Source of the DNA: Chamaesiphon minutus PCC 6605
GTDB taxonomy: Bacteria; Cyanobacteriota; Cyanobacteriia; Cyanobacteriales; Chamaesiphonaceae
Direction: 5' to 3'
NCBI RefSeq assembly: GCF_000317145.1
Contig: NC_019697.1
Coordinates: forward strand, 4,290,886-4,354,885
DNA: 64,000 nt
Made by a program: the position numbers and the translations under genes. Positions 46,652 to 55,788 of the stretch are shown piece after piece; position 1 is the stretch's first letter, and the number at the start of each line of letters is the position of its first letter. The notes beneath the pieces are model-generated. The model was not told where the DNA came from. It did not search any database and worked only from the letters and a program-made list of their open reading frames with translations.

Positions 46652-49591
46652 ATGGCTACCTTTGTACGAGGACGAATTGTTAAAAGTAACGAACCATTAC
46701 TGTTGAACGACCCTCAGACAATTTGGGTGGTTAAATCCGGACAGTTGGTGTTGCACGGCGTCTCGATCGATAGTCGAGAGCTAGTCAGCAATCGACGGTT
46801 TTTATTTAATATTGGTGTCGGGGAAGCCTTGTTTGGCACCAATTTAGTCCCAACTGCCAAGAATAAAGAATACCGAGGAATTTTAGCTGTAGCGATCGAA
46901 GAAACAGAACTTCAACGAATTTCTTTAGCAGATTTGATTGCAAAAGTCAAGGCAGGCGACGCCAGCGCGATCGCCTTAATCGAAGGCTGGCTCCTGCACT
47001 TGGGTGCATGGGCGATCGTCCAGCCGAGGATTGCCAGCGCACCCACGAATACAGTCGTCGCCAACGGCACCCACTTTTTATCGTTGCTGGAAGAACAAAC
47101 CTTGGTACCGCCGCGCCCAGCACTCAATAGCGAGCAGGTCAGCCAAACCGTCGCCTGGGTGGATGTCCGTCAGGGTCTGACCTGCTGGCAGGGCATCACC
47201 GCGTTACCAGTCGATCGAGATTGCCCGCCGATGCCCCTGATGCTCGGCACCTGGTTGAAGGCTGCGAACGCGGTCGAAGTTTATACCACTCCAACTCAAG
47301 AACTCGAATCGATCGATTTACTCCCAGCGAGTTTCGAGCGGTTACACGCTTATTTCTGGCACTACTTCGATCTGTTAGAGCAACAGCACATCGAATCCGA
47401 ATTCCGTCGCTTCCAAGAACGACAAAAGCTCAATCGCCAGACGCTCGAAAGCTCGATGGACGATTTAGTCGGAGTATTGGAACCCTCGATCGCCGAAGTA
47501 CCTACTGTTGGCACTCACTTGTCGATCGCGGCAGGGGCAGTAGGTAAAGCCATGGGCATCAAGATTTTACCGCTCCCAGCCTCAGAAGACAGCGATCGAA
47601 TCAAAGATCCAGTCGAAGCGATCGCCCGCGCTTCTCAGTGTCGAACTCGGCGAGTATCGCTAACTGGGGAATGGTGGAAACAGGAACACGGTGCCATCTT
47701 GGCTTACACCAAAGCCGATCTCCCAGTTGCTTTATTACCAGAATCAGGCAATCGTTACCAGGTCTTCGATCCAGAACTCGGAACCAAAACGAGCCTGAAT
47801 GCCGATAAGATCGCCAATCTCCAAACCGAAGCATACGTATTTTACCGACCGCTGCCCTTATTTGTTGACAATGCCATCCAGATTTTTATGTTTGGCATTA
47901 AGGGCTATGAAATCGATGTTGTCTTTATTTTTGCCTTGGGGATCGTGACATCGTTACTGGGGATGGTGACTCCCCAAGCTACGGCGATGTTAGTCAACGA
48001 TGCAATTCCCGATAGCAACCGCACCCTCCTCCTCCAACTAGGATTGGCTCTATTTGCCGCCGCTTTCGGTCAAGCCGCCTTTAATCTATCACAACAAATT
48101 ATTACGCTCAGAGTAGAAAGTGCTGCCGATGCATCGCTTCAGCCTGCCTTATGGGATCGAGTGCTCAAATTGAGTCCAGCATTCTTTCGAGGATATTCCT
48201 CTGGAGATCTCGTCACTCGGGTGATGGCGATCGGTCAAATTCGCGCTCATTTGAGCGGTTCCACCCAACGGGCACTCTTAAGTGGTCTCTTCGCACTCCT
48301 CAACCTGGGGTTGATGTTTGCTTATAGCGTCCCACTCGCATTGGTAGGAGTGGGGCTGAGTATCGTCGCGAGCGTTGTCACGGTCATCTCCAGTCGAATC
48401 ACCGTCAAAAAACAGCGGACTCAAGAGCAAATCGATGGAGACATTGATGGGCTGACAGTCGAACTGATCCAGGGTGTATCTAAGTTGCGGGTTGCGGCTG
48501 CTGAAGAGCGGGCATTTGGATCTTGGGCCAAAAAATACCACGAACGCATGAAGTTAGAATCATCGATCAAACACATCGATGATAGCCTGAGCGTTTTCAA
48601 TGAAGTGCTACCCACGATCGGTTCTATCTTGGTATTTTGGTTTGCGATTCTGTTTATCCAAATTGCCATTGCCGAAAATAAGCCTGGTGGACTGTCAGCA
48701 GGAGCGTTTCTAGCATTTAATACCGCCTTTTCCACTTATCTCAGTGGCGCGATCGAAATCAGTAACACTCTGAGCAATATTTTAGAAATTATCCCCCTAT
48801 GGGAACGCGCCAAACCGATTATCCAAACCCCATTGGAGTCCGATCCGAGCAAGGCAGATCCAGGGCGATTGACAGGGCGGATTGCGCTAGAACACGTCAA
48901 TTTTCGCTATCGGGAAGATGGCCCACTCATTCTCAACGATCTCAGCATCCATGCCGATCCAGGCGAATTTATCGCACTCGTCGGCCCCAGTGGCAGCGGC
49001 AAATCGACCGTATTTCGCTTGTTATTAGGCTTCGAGCACCCCGCTAGCGGTACTGTTAATTTTGATGGGCAAGATCTAGCTGGACTCGACGTTCAAGCGG
49101 TACGACGGCAATTGGGCGTGGTATTGCAAAATGTCCGTATCTCCACAGCTCCAATTTTTGACAGCATCGCTGCTGGGGCATTAGTAACGTTAGACGAAGC
49201 CTGGGAAGCCGCTCGAATGGCAGGTTTTGATGCAGATATCAAAGATATGCCGATGGGAATGCATACGATTATTAGCGAGGGGGGTAGCAACCTTTCGGGC
49301 GGACAACGACAACGACTCTTAATTGCCCGATCGCTAGTATTAAAACCCAAAATCCTGCTGATGGATGAGGCGACAAGTGCCCTAGACAATCAAACTCAAA
49401 CCATTGTCACGGACAGTTTAGATCGGATGAATGCGACTCGCATCGTCATCGCTCACCGCCTGAGCACGATTCGGAATGCCGATCGCATTTACGTGGTCGA
49501 AGCAGGGATTGTCGTGCAATCAGGCACTTTTGATGAGTTGGTGAATCAAGAAGGACTATTTGCGCGATTAGTTGCCAGACAGTTAGACTAA
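46652..49591 (+). CDS. Second NHLM ABC transporter without C39
   Basis: 979 residues. The N-terminal about 400 residues are the non-peptidase domain found in the partner transporter of NHLM systems (long soluble part before the membrane domain). C-terminal ATPase has GPSGSGKST, LSGGQRQRLLIARSL and ILLMDEATSALD. Such pairs are thought to form heterodimers. Its stop TAA (49589-49591) overlaps the stop of the convergent interrupted gene by two bases. Confidence 0.9.
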   Translation: MATFVRGRIVKSNEPLLLNDPQTIWVVKSGQLVLHGVSIDSRELVSNRRFLFNIGVGEALFGTNLVPTAKNKEYRGILAVAIEETELQRISLADLIAKVKAGDASAIALIEGWLLHLGAWAIVQPRIASAPTNTVVANGTHFLSLLEEQTLVPPRPALNSEQVSQTVAWVDVRQGLTCWQGITALPVDRDCPPMPLMLGTWLKAANAVEVYTTPTQELESIDLLPASFERLHAYFWHYFDLLEQQHIESEFRRFQERQKLNRQTLESSMDDLVGVLEPSIAEVPTVGTHLSIAAGAVGKAMGIKILPLPASEDSDRIKDPVEAIARASQCRTRRVSLTGEWWKQEHGAILAYTKADLPVALLPESGNRYQVFDPELGTKTSLNADKIANLQTEAYVFYRPLPLFVDNAIQIFMFGIKGYEIDVVFIFALGIVTSLLGMVTPQATAMLVNDAIPDSNRTLLLQLGLALFAAAFGQAAFNLSQQIITLRVESAADASLQPALWDRVLKLSPAFFRGYSSGDLVTRVMAIGQIRAHLSGSTQRALLSGLFALLNLGLMFAYSVPLALVGVGLSIVASVVTVISSRITVKKQRTQEQIDGDIDGLTVELIQGVSKLRVAAAEERAFGSWAKKYHERMKLESSIKHIDDSLSVFNEVLPTIGSILVFWFAILFIQIAIAENKPGGLSAGAFLAFNTAFSTYLSGAIEISNTLSNILEIIPLWERAKPIIQTPLESDPSKADPGRLTGRIALEHVNFRYREDGPLILNDLSIHADPGEFIALVGPSGSGKSTVFRLLLGFEHPASGTVNFDGQDLAGLDVQAVRRQLGVVLQNVRISTAPIFDSIAAGALVTLDEAWEAARMAGFDADIKDMPMGMHTIISEGGSNLSGGQRQRLLIARSLVLKPKILLMDEATSALDNQTQTIVTDSLDRMNATRIVIAHRLSTIRNADRIYVVEAGIVVQSGTFDELVNQEGLFARLVARQLD

Positions 49592-49795
49592 TCCATAATC
49601 CACCGCTTTAAGACTGTGAATTGAGGATTGTGCGGCTGAGTTAGATTCAATCGATACTTAATCGTCGGAGAACTGTTACCGTTGCCATCGTGGATCTGAA
49701 CGTTAAAAACTTTCGCACTTACTCGCTCGACTTTATCGAGATACCAGTTTGGTTTGTAACTAACCGATTTGGCAGATGTGCCTTGTAATAAACAC

Positions 49796-51219
49796 CAGCA
49801 ATTCCAAATTCAGATTTTGACAACTTGGTAGGGTGAGCAGGAGAATAGAGAGACTTCAAAAAGAGAAGCAGAATGGAGCCAATGAAGCTGAGTTTTGGGG
49901 TATTGATAGTCTATCTGAACCGAGCAATTCTTCAGATGAAAGATCCGCGCCTTGCCAGCAATGGCACTAAATACACCATCAGAGATGCTGTGTTGGGAGC
50001 ATTTTCGATGTTTTTCATGCAAAGCGAATCCTTTTTAGAACATCAGCGGCACATGAATAGCAATCAGGGCAAAAGCAATGCTCAGACACTGTTTGGCATG
50101 ATTAAAATCCCAACAGTGCCGCAAATTCGGAATATCCTGGATGAAATTTCAGCCACAGCACTATTTGGAGTATTCAATCACGTCTATCAGTCTTTAAGAC
50201 GAGAAGGTCACTTGAAACCGTTTGAATATCTCGGTGGATTACTAGTTGCGCTGGATGGAACTCAGTATTTTGACTCGCACAAACTCAACTGTAAATGCTG
50301 TTCGAGCCGTACCCACAAAAATGGCACAGTAACTTACTTCCACAGTGCCATTTTGCCTGTAATAGTTGCGCCTGGGCAATCTCAAGTAATTTCCTTAGCT
50401 CCAGAATTCATCACACCTCAAGATGGTCACCAGAAGCAGGACTGCGAAGTGGCAGCAGCTAAACGATGGCTCAAAACTCATGCCCCAGAATTCCAAGGAC
50501 AAGCAATCACTCTACTCGGAGATGACCTCTACAGTCACCAACCAATGTGTGAACAGGTGATAGCGTCGGGAATGAACTTTATCTTTACCTGTTTAGAAAC
50601 GTCTCATACTGCTGTTTATGATTGGTTGAAATACTTGGATGGTATTGGCGAGGTGAAAAAGCTAGAAGTGAAACAGTGGAACAGCAATTCAAGCGAATTA
50701 TATAGCTATCAATATGTGAATGGAATTCCTCTAAGGGACTCCCAGCCAGCAATGAAGGTCAATTGGTGTAAACTAATCCATACCCGCAATCAGATGGAGA
50801 AATATTATATGAAAATTCATTTATTACCCGCCATGAATTAAACGAACAGAGCGTACCTCTGGTTGCTGCGGCTGGTCGATGTCGTTGGAAGACCGAAAAT
50901 GAAAATACATAATGTGCTCAAACAAAGGGATATCATCTGGAGCATAACTTTGGGCATGGTCAGCAGCATTTAGCTGCTTGTTTATTGACGCTGAACCTGT
51001 TGGCATTCCTTTTTCACACTGTTTTGCATTTAACAGATCTTGCATATGGACAGATTCGTCTCAAGCGTGTTACTCGTAAAGGCTTTTTTCAAGATATCCT
51101 CAGTCTTACCAAATATTTACTCTTTGAGAGTTGGCCTTCTTTAATTGATTTCATGCTTTACGGCTCGGCTTCCACTCTGGTCGCCAACTCTTCCTAGATT
51201 TTTGAATTTGGAATTGCTG
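49796..51219 (+). mobile_element. 1,424-bp insertion sequence
   Basis: Inverted repeats CAGCAATTCCAAATTCA (17 bp, perfect) at both ends and a 9-bp target duplication AATAAACAC (49787-49795 and 51220-51228). It carries a DDE-type transposase that is broken by frameshifts. Confidence 0.88.
49873..51197 (+). pseudogene. DDE transposase of the 1.4-kb IS, frameshifted
   Basis: The first frame runs to a stop at 50841 (322 residues), with LVALDGTQYFDSHKLNCKCC, ITLLGDDLYSH and a C-terminal segment up to about residue 315. The continuation RCRWKTENEN / GYHLEHNFGHGQQHL and LTLNLLAFLFHTVLHLTDL is in other frames between 50845 and 51197, with a further frame break near 50911 where a stop also occurs. 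In intact relatives these form one IS4/ISNCY-like protein, so at least two frameshifts separate the parts. It is likely inactive. Confidence 0.75.
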
Positions 51220-51542
51220 AATAAACACAGCGAACCACTACCATCGCTAGTAGCCGAATGTACCAGATTGTAAGATTTACCTCGATCGGTAAAATTAAAA
51301 GTCTGCCTAATCGTCCATTCTGCTGGATCTTTTGCTGCGGGTTGACATCGATCGTTCAATCCGTTAAATTCACTAGCCACGACGGGTGTATTTAAGCCAG
51401 TGCAGGCGATCGCCAGTAAAATCGAAATTAGCTTCATCAGGCTGATTGGTAAAGTTAAAACTTATAATATCTAACTACCGAGCTGACGATCGCGATTGCG
51501 AATATTCGATCGAGAAGTTTAACATCCACCAATCGATCGACA

Positions 51543-51797
51543 CTATTTAATCGCCTCGGATCTTACTGCGTACAGGTATTTATTTCTACCCGCACGTAGT
51601 CTGGTAAAGATAGTTGCAGCGGCTAAAACTGTGGCAAAAATCCAGGCGTCTTCGATTTCCAGACTCAATGGTAGTTCATCGCTAGCTGTAACTTTGCGAT
51701 CTTGCTCCCAACGATTGACCAAATCTGCGGCGGCGGCGCGATAGTCTTCGTTAGATATACAACAAGTTACCACGATCGATAGTAGTAACACCCACAA
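51543..51797 (-). CDS. Small hypothetical membrane protein
   Basis: 84 residues with an N-terminal hydrophobic segment (MWVLLLSIVVTCCI) and a second one (AWIFATVLAAATIFTRL). No family recognised; coding potential rests on length and amino acid composition only. Confidence 0.35.
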   Translation of the reverse strand: MWVLLLSIVVTCCISNEDYRAAAADLVNRWEQDRKVTASDELPLSLEIEDAWIFATVLAAATIFTRLRAGRNKYLYAVRSEAIK

Positions 51798-52140
51798 AAA
51801 ACTGCGAATCCGACCTCGCTGGGGATGATAAATTTGGCGAGCGCGCGATCTAAGCTACTGGCATAAATTTCGGTTTGGCATTCTCAATTGGTACGATAGA
51901 AACAGCCAGATTTGGGATATTTGGGAGTAATACCAATTATTTAAATTACTGCTACACATCTCTACCCCTCCCAACCTCCCCTTATAAAGGGGAGGAGCAG
52001 ATTCTAGAGATTTATCTGTAGTTAGACTTGTTAGATTTGGTATAAATAGATCGATCGCAACCTTCGATCGTCGATCGGATTTAGATCCTAAGCCTATTAG
52101 CTTCGGTGCGTTATCCAACGTTCTTCCAAATCAAATCGGA
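51798..52140. other. Gene-free interval with hairpin
   Basis: Contains a perfect hairpin CCTCCCCTTATAAAGGGGAGG at 51975-51995. The chorismate lyase frame is open upstream to a stop at 51985 without an ATG, GTG or TTG before 52141, so its start is uncertain. No other gene seen. Confidence 0.45.
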
Positions 52141-52797
52141 TTGCTATATGATATTAATAAATACTATGAAGATTTATTAACTATTTTGGCGATCGCGACC
52201 GATTACGGAGACGAAGTTCTCATCACGAAAAGTTGGAATGCGCTCCAGCCAATTTGGCAAGGCGGCGCAGACATAGTTCAAACCGGATTGCCACACCAAC
52301 AGCTCCCACCTGCATGGCAAATCTTATTGCTCGGGGATGGTTCGCCAACTAGACACCTACAACTGCTCACGGGCGAACGGACAGAAGTTGATGTAATCGA
52401 TATGTCCCCAATTGGTATGGCTGAAGATGGCGCGCCGAGTTCGTTGCAAGTCGTACCGGGGCCGAGAGTGCGCCGTCAGGTATGGTTGCGAACTGCTTCG
52501 GGACAAAGGTTGGCTTATGCAACCTCTTGGTGGGAAGCACGACATGTCGATGAGTATTTAGAGAATAAATCTCTGCCAATTTGGGCAAGCTTGGCGAAAT
52601 TACGCACCGAACTATATCGAGATGTGCAGGGTATATATTATGGCGATTCACCTATACTAGCTCAAGCTTTTGGTGAAGCAGGGCCGTTCTGGGGTCGTCA
52701 CTATTTATTTTGGCACCACGGCCAGCCATTGACGCTAATTTATGAGGTGTTCTCGCCTTATCTTCAGCAATATTTAGGACAAATCGGTCAGCCGTAA
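52141..52797 (+). CDS. Chorismate lyase (UbiC-like)
   Basis: 218 residues. The family motif LPPAWQILLLGDGSPTRHLQ and later RRQVWLRTASGQRLAYATSWW are those of cyanobacterial chorismate pyruvate-lyases, which convert chorismate to 4-hydroxybenzoate for plastoquinone synthesis. TTG 52141 is the only usual start codon; the frame is open about 50 codons further upstream, with no ATG, so a non-standard start cannot be excluded. Confidence 0.75.
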   Translation: MLYDINKYYEDLLTILAIATDYGDEVLITKSWNALQPIWQGGADIVQTGLPHQQLPPAWQILLLGDGSPTRHLQLLTGERTEVDVIDMSPIGMAEDGAPSSLQVVPGPRVRRQVWLRTASGQRLAYATSWWEARHVDEYLENKSLPIWASLAKLRTELYRDVQGIYYGDSPILAQAFGEAGPFWGRHYLFWHHGQPLTLIYEVFSPYLQQYLGQIGQP

Positions 52798-52830
52798 ATT
52801 AATCGATCGTTAATAGCTGTGAGTTACATA

Positions 52831-52861
52831 AAGCCCGACTTTTTTGAGAAGTCGGGTTTCT
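52831..52861. terminator. Rho-independent terminator
   Basis: AAGCCCGACTT paired with AAGTCGGGTTT (11-bp stem) with a TTTTGAG loop, between the convergent chorismate lyase and RibD-C genes. It has T/A-rich flanks on both sides, so it could serve both directions. Confidence 0.8.
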
Positions 52862-52888
52862 AAATCCCTATCCAATATTCACTCTTCA

Positions 52889-53560
52889 CTAGTTGTGAAC
52901 TTGATAATGTAAGAATAGCTCTTGCTCGACTCGATCGACACTTAATAGTCTTAGTTTGGGCGCAGTTTCTGGCGTGAATCCAGCTCCCGATACGGGAGAA
53001 GGTGCATCGCTGCCACCATAAATTGTCGGGCAAACAGTCAACCATAACTCATCGATAAAATTAGCAGCAAATAAACTTGCAGCTAGTTCTGAGCCGCCTA
53101 AAAAACAGAGATGTTCGATATTTAATTGTGTTAGTTTTGATTTGACTGCTTGCCAGTCTATATCTCGGCCATCGGCTGTTTCACAGATGAGAACTTTACT
53201 AAAACTATCGCGATTTTGCCAATCTTTAGCTCCCTCTGTAGTTGTCAATAACCACCGATCGATCGGTTGACTAAAAAACGGTAATTCTGCGTCGATTTTA
53301 CCACTGCGAGAAGCAATCAGTTGTGGTGGTTGAGATGGCTGTCCGCGCTCGATTCTAGCGTGAATTAACTCTGGTTTTTGGACTAATACGACACTACCAC
53401 CATCGCCGAGGGTACCACTTCCGACTAAGATTAAATCCGATCGAGCAATTTGTGCTTCTAGATGTGCCGAATCCCGCTCGGAGCTGAATTTCGGTGGCGA
53501 TTTTGTGGTATCAGAAATTTTACCATCGGCGGTCATGGCAAGGACGAGAGTTGTTTGCAT
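52889..53560 (-). CDS. RibD C-terminal-type reductase
   Basis: 223 residues of the RibD_C/dihydrofolate-reductase-like family that uses NAD(P)H: LVLAMTADGKISDTTKSPPK, the DLILVGSGTLGDGGS motif and EHLCFLGGSELAASL. In riboflavin synthesis the RibD C-domain reduces the pyrimidine intermediate; stand-alone copies may act on related heterocycles. No deaminase domain is fused here. Confidence 0.8.
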   Translation of the reverse strand: MQTTLVLAMTADGKISDTTKSPPKFSSERDSAHLEAQIARSDLILVGSGTLGDGGSVVLVQKPELIHARIERGQPSQPPQLIASRSGKIDAELPFFSQPIDRWLLTTTEGAKDWQNRDSFSKVLICETADGRDIDWQAVKSKLTQLNIEHLCFLGGSELAASLFAANFIDELWLTVCPTIYGGSDAPSPVSGAGFTPETAPKLRLLSVDRVEQELFLHYQVHN

Positions 53561-53770
53561 TGATGTCCTAATTTAAAATATCTCCAGTTAAGATTGCCTA
53601 AATTATGTTTAAAAGTGAGATTGAGTCTCCACCTAAAAGGTGGACTATTTTTAGGTTCGGATCTGCATATTGCAATACATGCAAAAAACTCTGCTATGTG
53701 CTGACAATAAGCAGATCGCAATCTTAAAAGCTTAATTATTAATTATTAACGGTCGATTATTAATTTTCAA

Positions 53771-54742
53771 TTAGTACAGCCTTTTCAAGACATAATCCGT
53801 GAGGTCGAATAAGGCTTGGCGCGAATCCGAAGGTGACAAACCACTTATCTGCGCCAGAGCTAACTGGGCATGATGCTTGGCTAGTTCGCGAGATTTGGCA
53901 ATCCCGTCGCTACTTCTGACTAAATCCAAAGCTTTGGTTAACTCGGCCTCATCTTCAAATTCGGTGGCAATTAAATCTACGAGTTGCGGGTATTCCTGCA
54001 TCGCATACAGCGTCGGCGCGGTGAGATTGCCACTTGCCAAGTCCGAGCCAGCAGGTTTGCCCAACACTTCATCCGAAGCCGTAAAGTCGAGAATATCGTC
54101 CACAATTTGGAACGCTAGTCCTAGATTACGTCCGTATAAATAAAGTTGCTCGCACGTCGCTGTCGATGCGTCGCTGAGCAAACCAGCCGCTTTGGCACTG
54201 TTTGCCAACAGCGAGGCCGTTTTATAATAACTTTTCTCTAAATAGGCTTCAAACGAAAAATCAGTCTCAAACGCATTCAATCCTTGCTGAATTTCGCCCT
54301 CAGCTAAGTCCATAATTACCTGTGAAAGGAGTTTAACCACTTCAAGGTTATCGAGGTTGGCAAGATACCAAGAGGATTGTGCGAAGAGGAAATCGCCAGC
54401 GAGGACGGCAACTCGATTGGTAAATCGACTGTGAACTGTTTCGATACCTCTACGCGTATCAGCTTCATCTAAGACATCATCGTGGACGAGACTAGCCGTG
54501 TGGATCATTTCGGTGATTTCGGCCAGACGACGATGGCGCGGGGTAATTTCTTCCCCTGGCATCGTCGCACGGGCAATCAACAGCACGATTGCTGGGCGCA
54601 GACGCTTGCCCCCAGCACCAAATAAATGTTCGGCGGCTGCGTATAAAATTGGGTGACGGGCACCGACTAGATTTTTGAGATTCTCCGTCAAAACTTGCAG
54701 GTCAGCTTCAACAGGAGTAAATACGGATTTCACTGAGGTCAT
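53771..54742 (-). CDS. sds: Solanesyl (polyprenyl) diphosphate synthase
   Basis: 323 residues. The aspartate-rich motifs LVHDDVLDEADTRRG and IVDDILDFTA bind Mg-diphosphate, and GGKRLRPAIVLL is the conserved N-terminal motif. It makes the long prenyl side chain of plastoquinone. Monocistronic but close to murI on the same strand. Confidence 0.92.
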   Translation of the reverse strand: MTSVKSVFTPVEADLQVLTENLKNLVGARHPILYAAAEHLFGAGGKRLRPAIVLLIARATMPGEEITPRHRRLAEITEMIHTASLVHDDVLDEADTRRGIETVHSRFTNRVAVLAGDFLFAQSSWYLANLDNLEVVKLLSQVIMDLAEGEIQQGLNAFETDFSFEAYLEKSYYKTASLLANSAKAAGLLSDASTATCEQLYLYGRNLGLAFQIVDDILDFTASDEVLGKPAGSDLASGNLTAPTLYAMQEYPQLVDLIATEFEDEAELTKALDLVRSSDGIAKSRELAKHHAQLALAQISGLSPSDSRQALFDLTDYVLKRLY

Positions 54743-54882
54743 CGATCGAGCGGCTCAGAGGATGAGTTTACGAAAGTTTACATATATTCTAAGCTATTTT
54801 CCCTCTACATAGGGAATTGGTAAGCAGGGATTGGCTTTTGATGGCGATCGACCGGGCATGAATCTGTTGAGATGAGCGGGTT

Positions 54883-55743
54883 TTAGCCGATATCGAGCGG
54901 TTCGGAAACTGATGTATTTGAGAGGGAGATCTGGCGAACAGCGGGCACAGTTGGCAACCATTGGGCCGCAATGTGAGTAAATTGTGCGGGATCGCCACTG
55001 ACGAAAAATTCAGTTGGGAGGGGTCGCAGGCGGTTTTGAATGCCGAGGACTTGGAGTTCTTTTGCAGCGGCGGCAACTACAGCTACGGCAGGATTGACAA
55101 ATTGGATGCTGGGGGGGACAAATTGACGAAATACTGGTTCGAGGTGCGGATAATGGGTACAGCCGTAAACTAGAGTATCGATCGATCGATCGAGTAGTGG
55201 TTGAAGATAGTCTTGGGCAATCTTGAGGGTTTCGGGTGCGGCGATGCGGTTATTTTCGACGATGGGGACGAATTCGGGACAGGCAACTTGCCAAACTTGG
55301 GCATTTGGATTGGCTTCGCTAATTGCGTGGAGATAGGCATTACTATTGACGGTGGCTGGCGTGGCAATTACTCCAATCCTTCGGCCATAACGCGCGGCAG
55401 TTCTAGCTCCAGGTAGAATTACACCCAAAATCGGTAAATCATATTCAGCGCGGACGGTTTCCAGGGCGAGTGCAGAACTGGTATTGCAGGCCATAATCGC
55501 CATTTTCACCTGCTGTGCGACCATCCACTCCAGTGTTTGACGGGTAAATTGTAAAATTTCGGTAGCACTGCGAGTGCCATATGGAACTCTGGCTGTGTCG
55601 CCAAAATACAGTACTGACTCTTGGGGCAGTTGGCGATAGATTTCTTGCAAGACAGTCAGTCCACCCACACCACTATCAAATACGCCAATTCGAGCGATTT
55701 CGGTTGAGTGGAGCTTGGTGGCAAAAGTGAATCGGTCTTGCAT
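54883..55743 (-). CDS. murI: Glutamate racemase
   Basis: 286 residues. Two catalytic Cys regions, MACNTSSA (Cys86) and VYGCTHYPHLE, and the N-terminal GVFDSGVGGLTVLQEI are conserved. It supplies D-glutamate for peptidoglycan in the cytosol. Adjacent to a cell-wall amidase gene, though 45 bases apart and on the same strand. Confidence 0.95.
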   Translation of the reverse strand: MQDRFTFATKLHSTEIARIGVFDSGVGGLTVLQEIYRQLPQESVLYFGDTARVPYGTRSATEILQFTRQTLEWMVAQQVKMAIMACNTSSALALETVRAEYDLPILGVILPGARTAARYGRRIGVIATPATVNSNAYLHAISEANPNAQVWQVACPEFVPIVENNRIAAPETLKIAQDYLQPLLDRSIDTLVYGCTHYPHLEPVFRQFVPPSIQFVNPAVAVVAAAAKELQVLGIQNRLRPLPTEFFVSGDPAQFTHIAAQWLPTVPAVRQISLSNTSVSEPLDIG

Positions 55744-55788
55744 ATTATGTAGAGAAAAGTCTAGTCAAGATAAGTGGTTTATCGGAAC

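Larger units (their letters stand above)
49588..51437 (-). pseudogene. Secreted-protein gene split by an IS
   Basis: From ATG 51437: a signal peptide (MKLISILLAIACTGLN) and a mature domain with Cys residues, broken by an IS in the codon region LCL. Removing 49796-51219 and one copy of AATAAACAC restores a 138-residue frame through LCLLQGTSAKSVSYKPNW and ending LKRWIMD. Domain not recognised. Its reconstruction is exact, so the insertion is recent. Confidence 0.8.
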
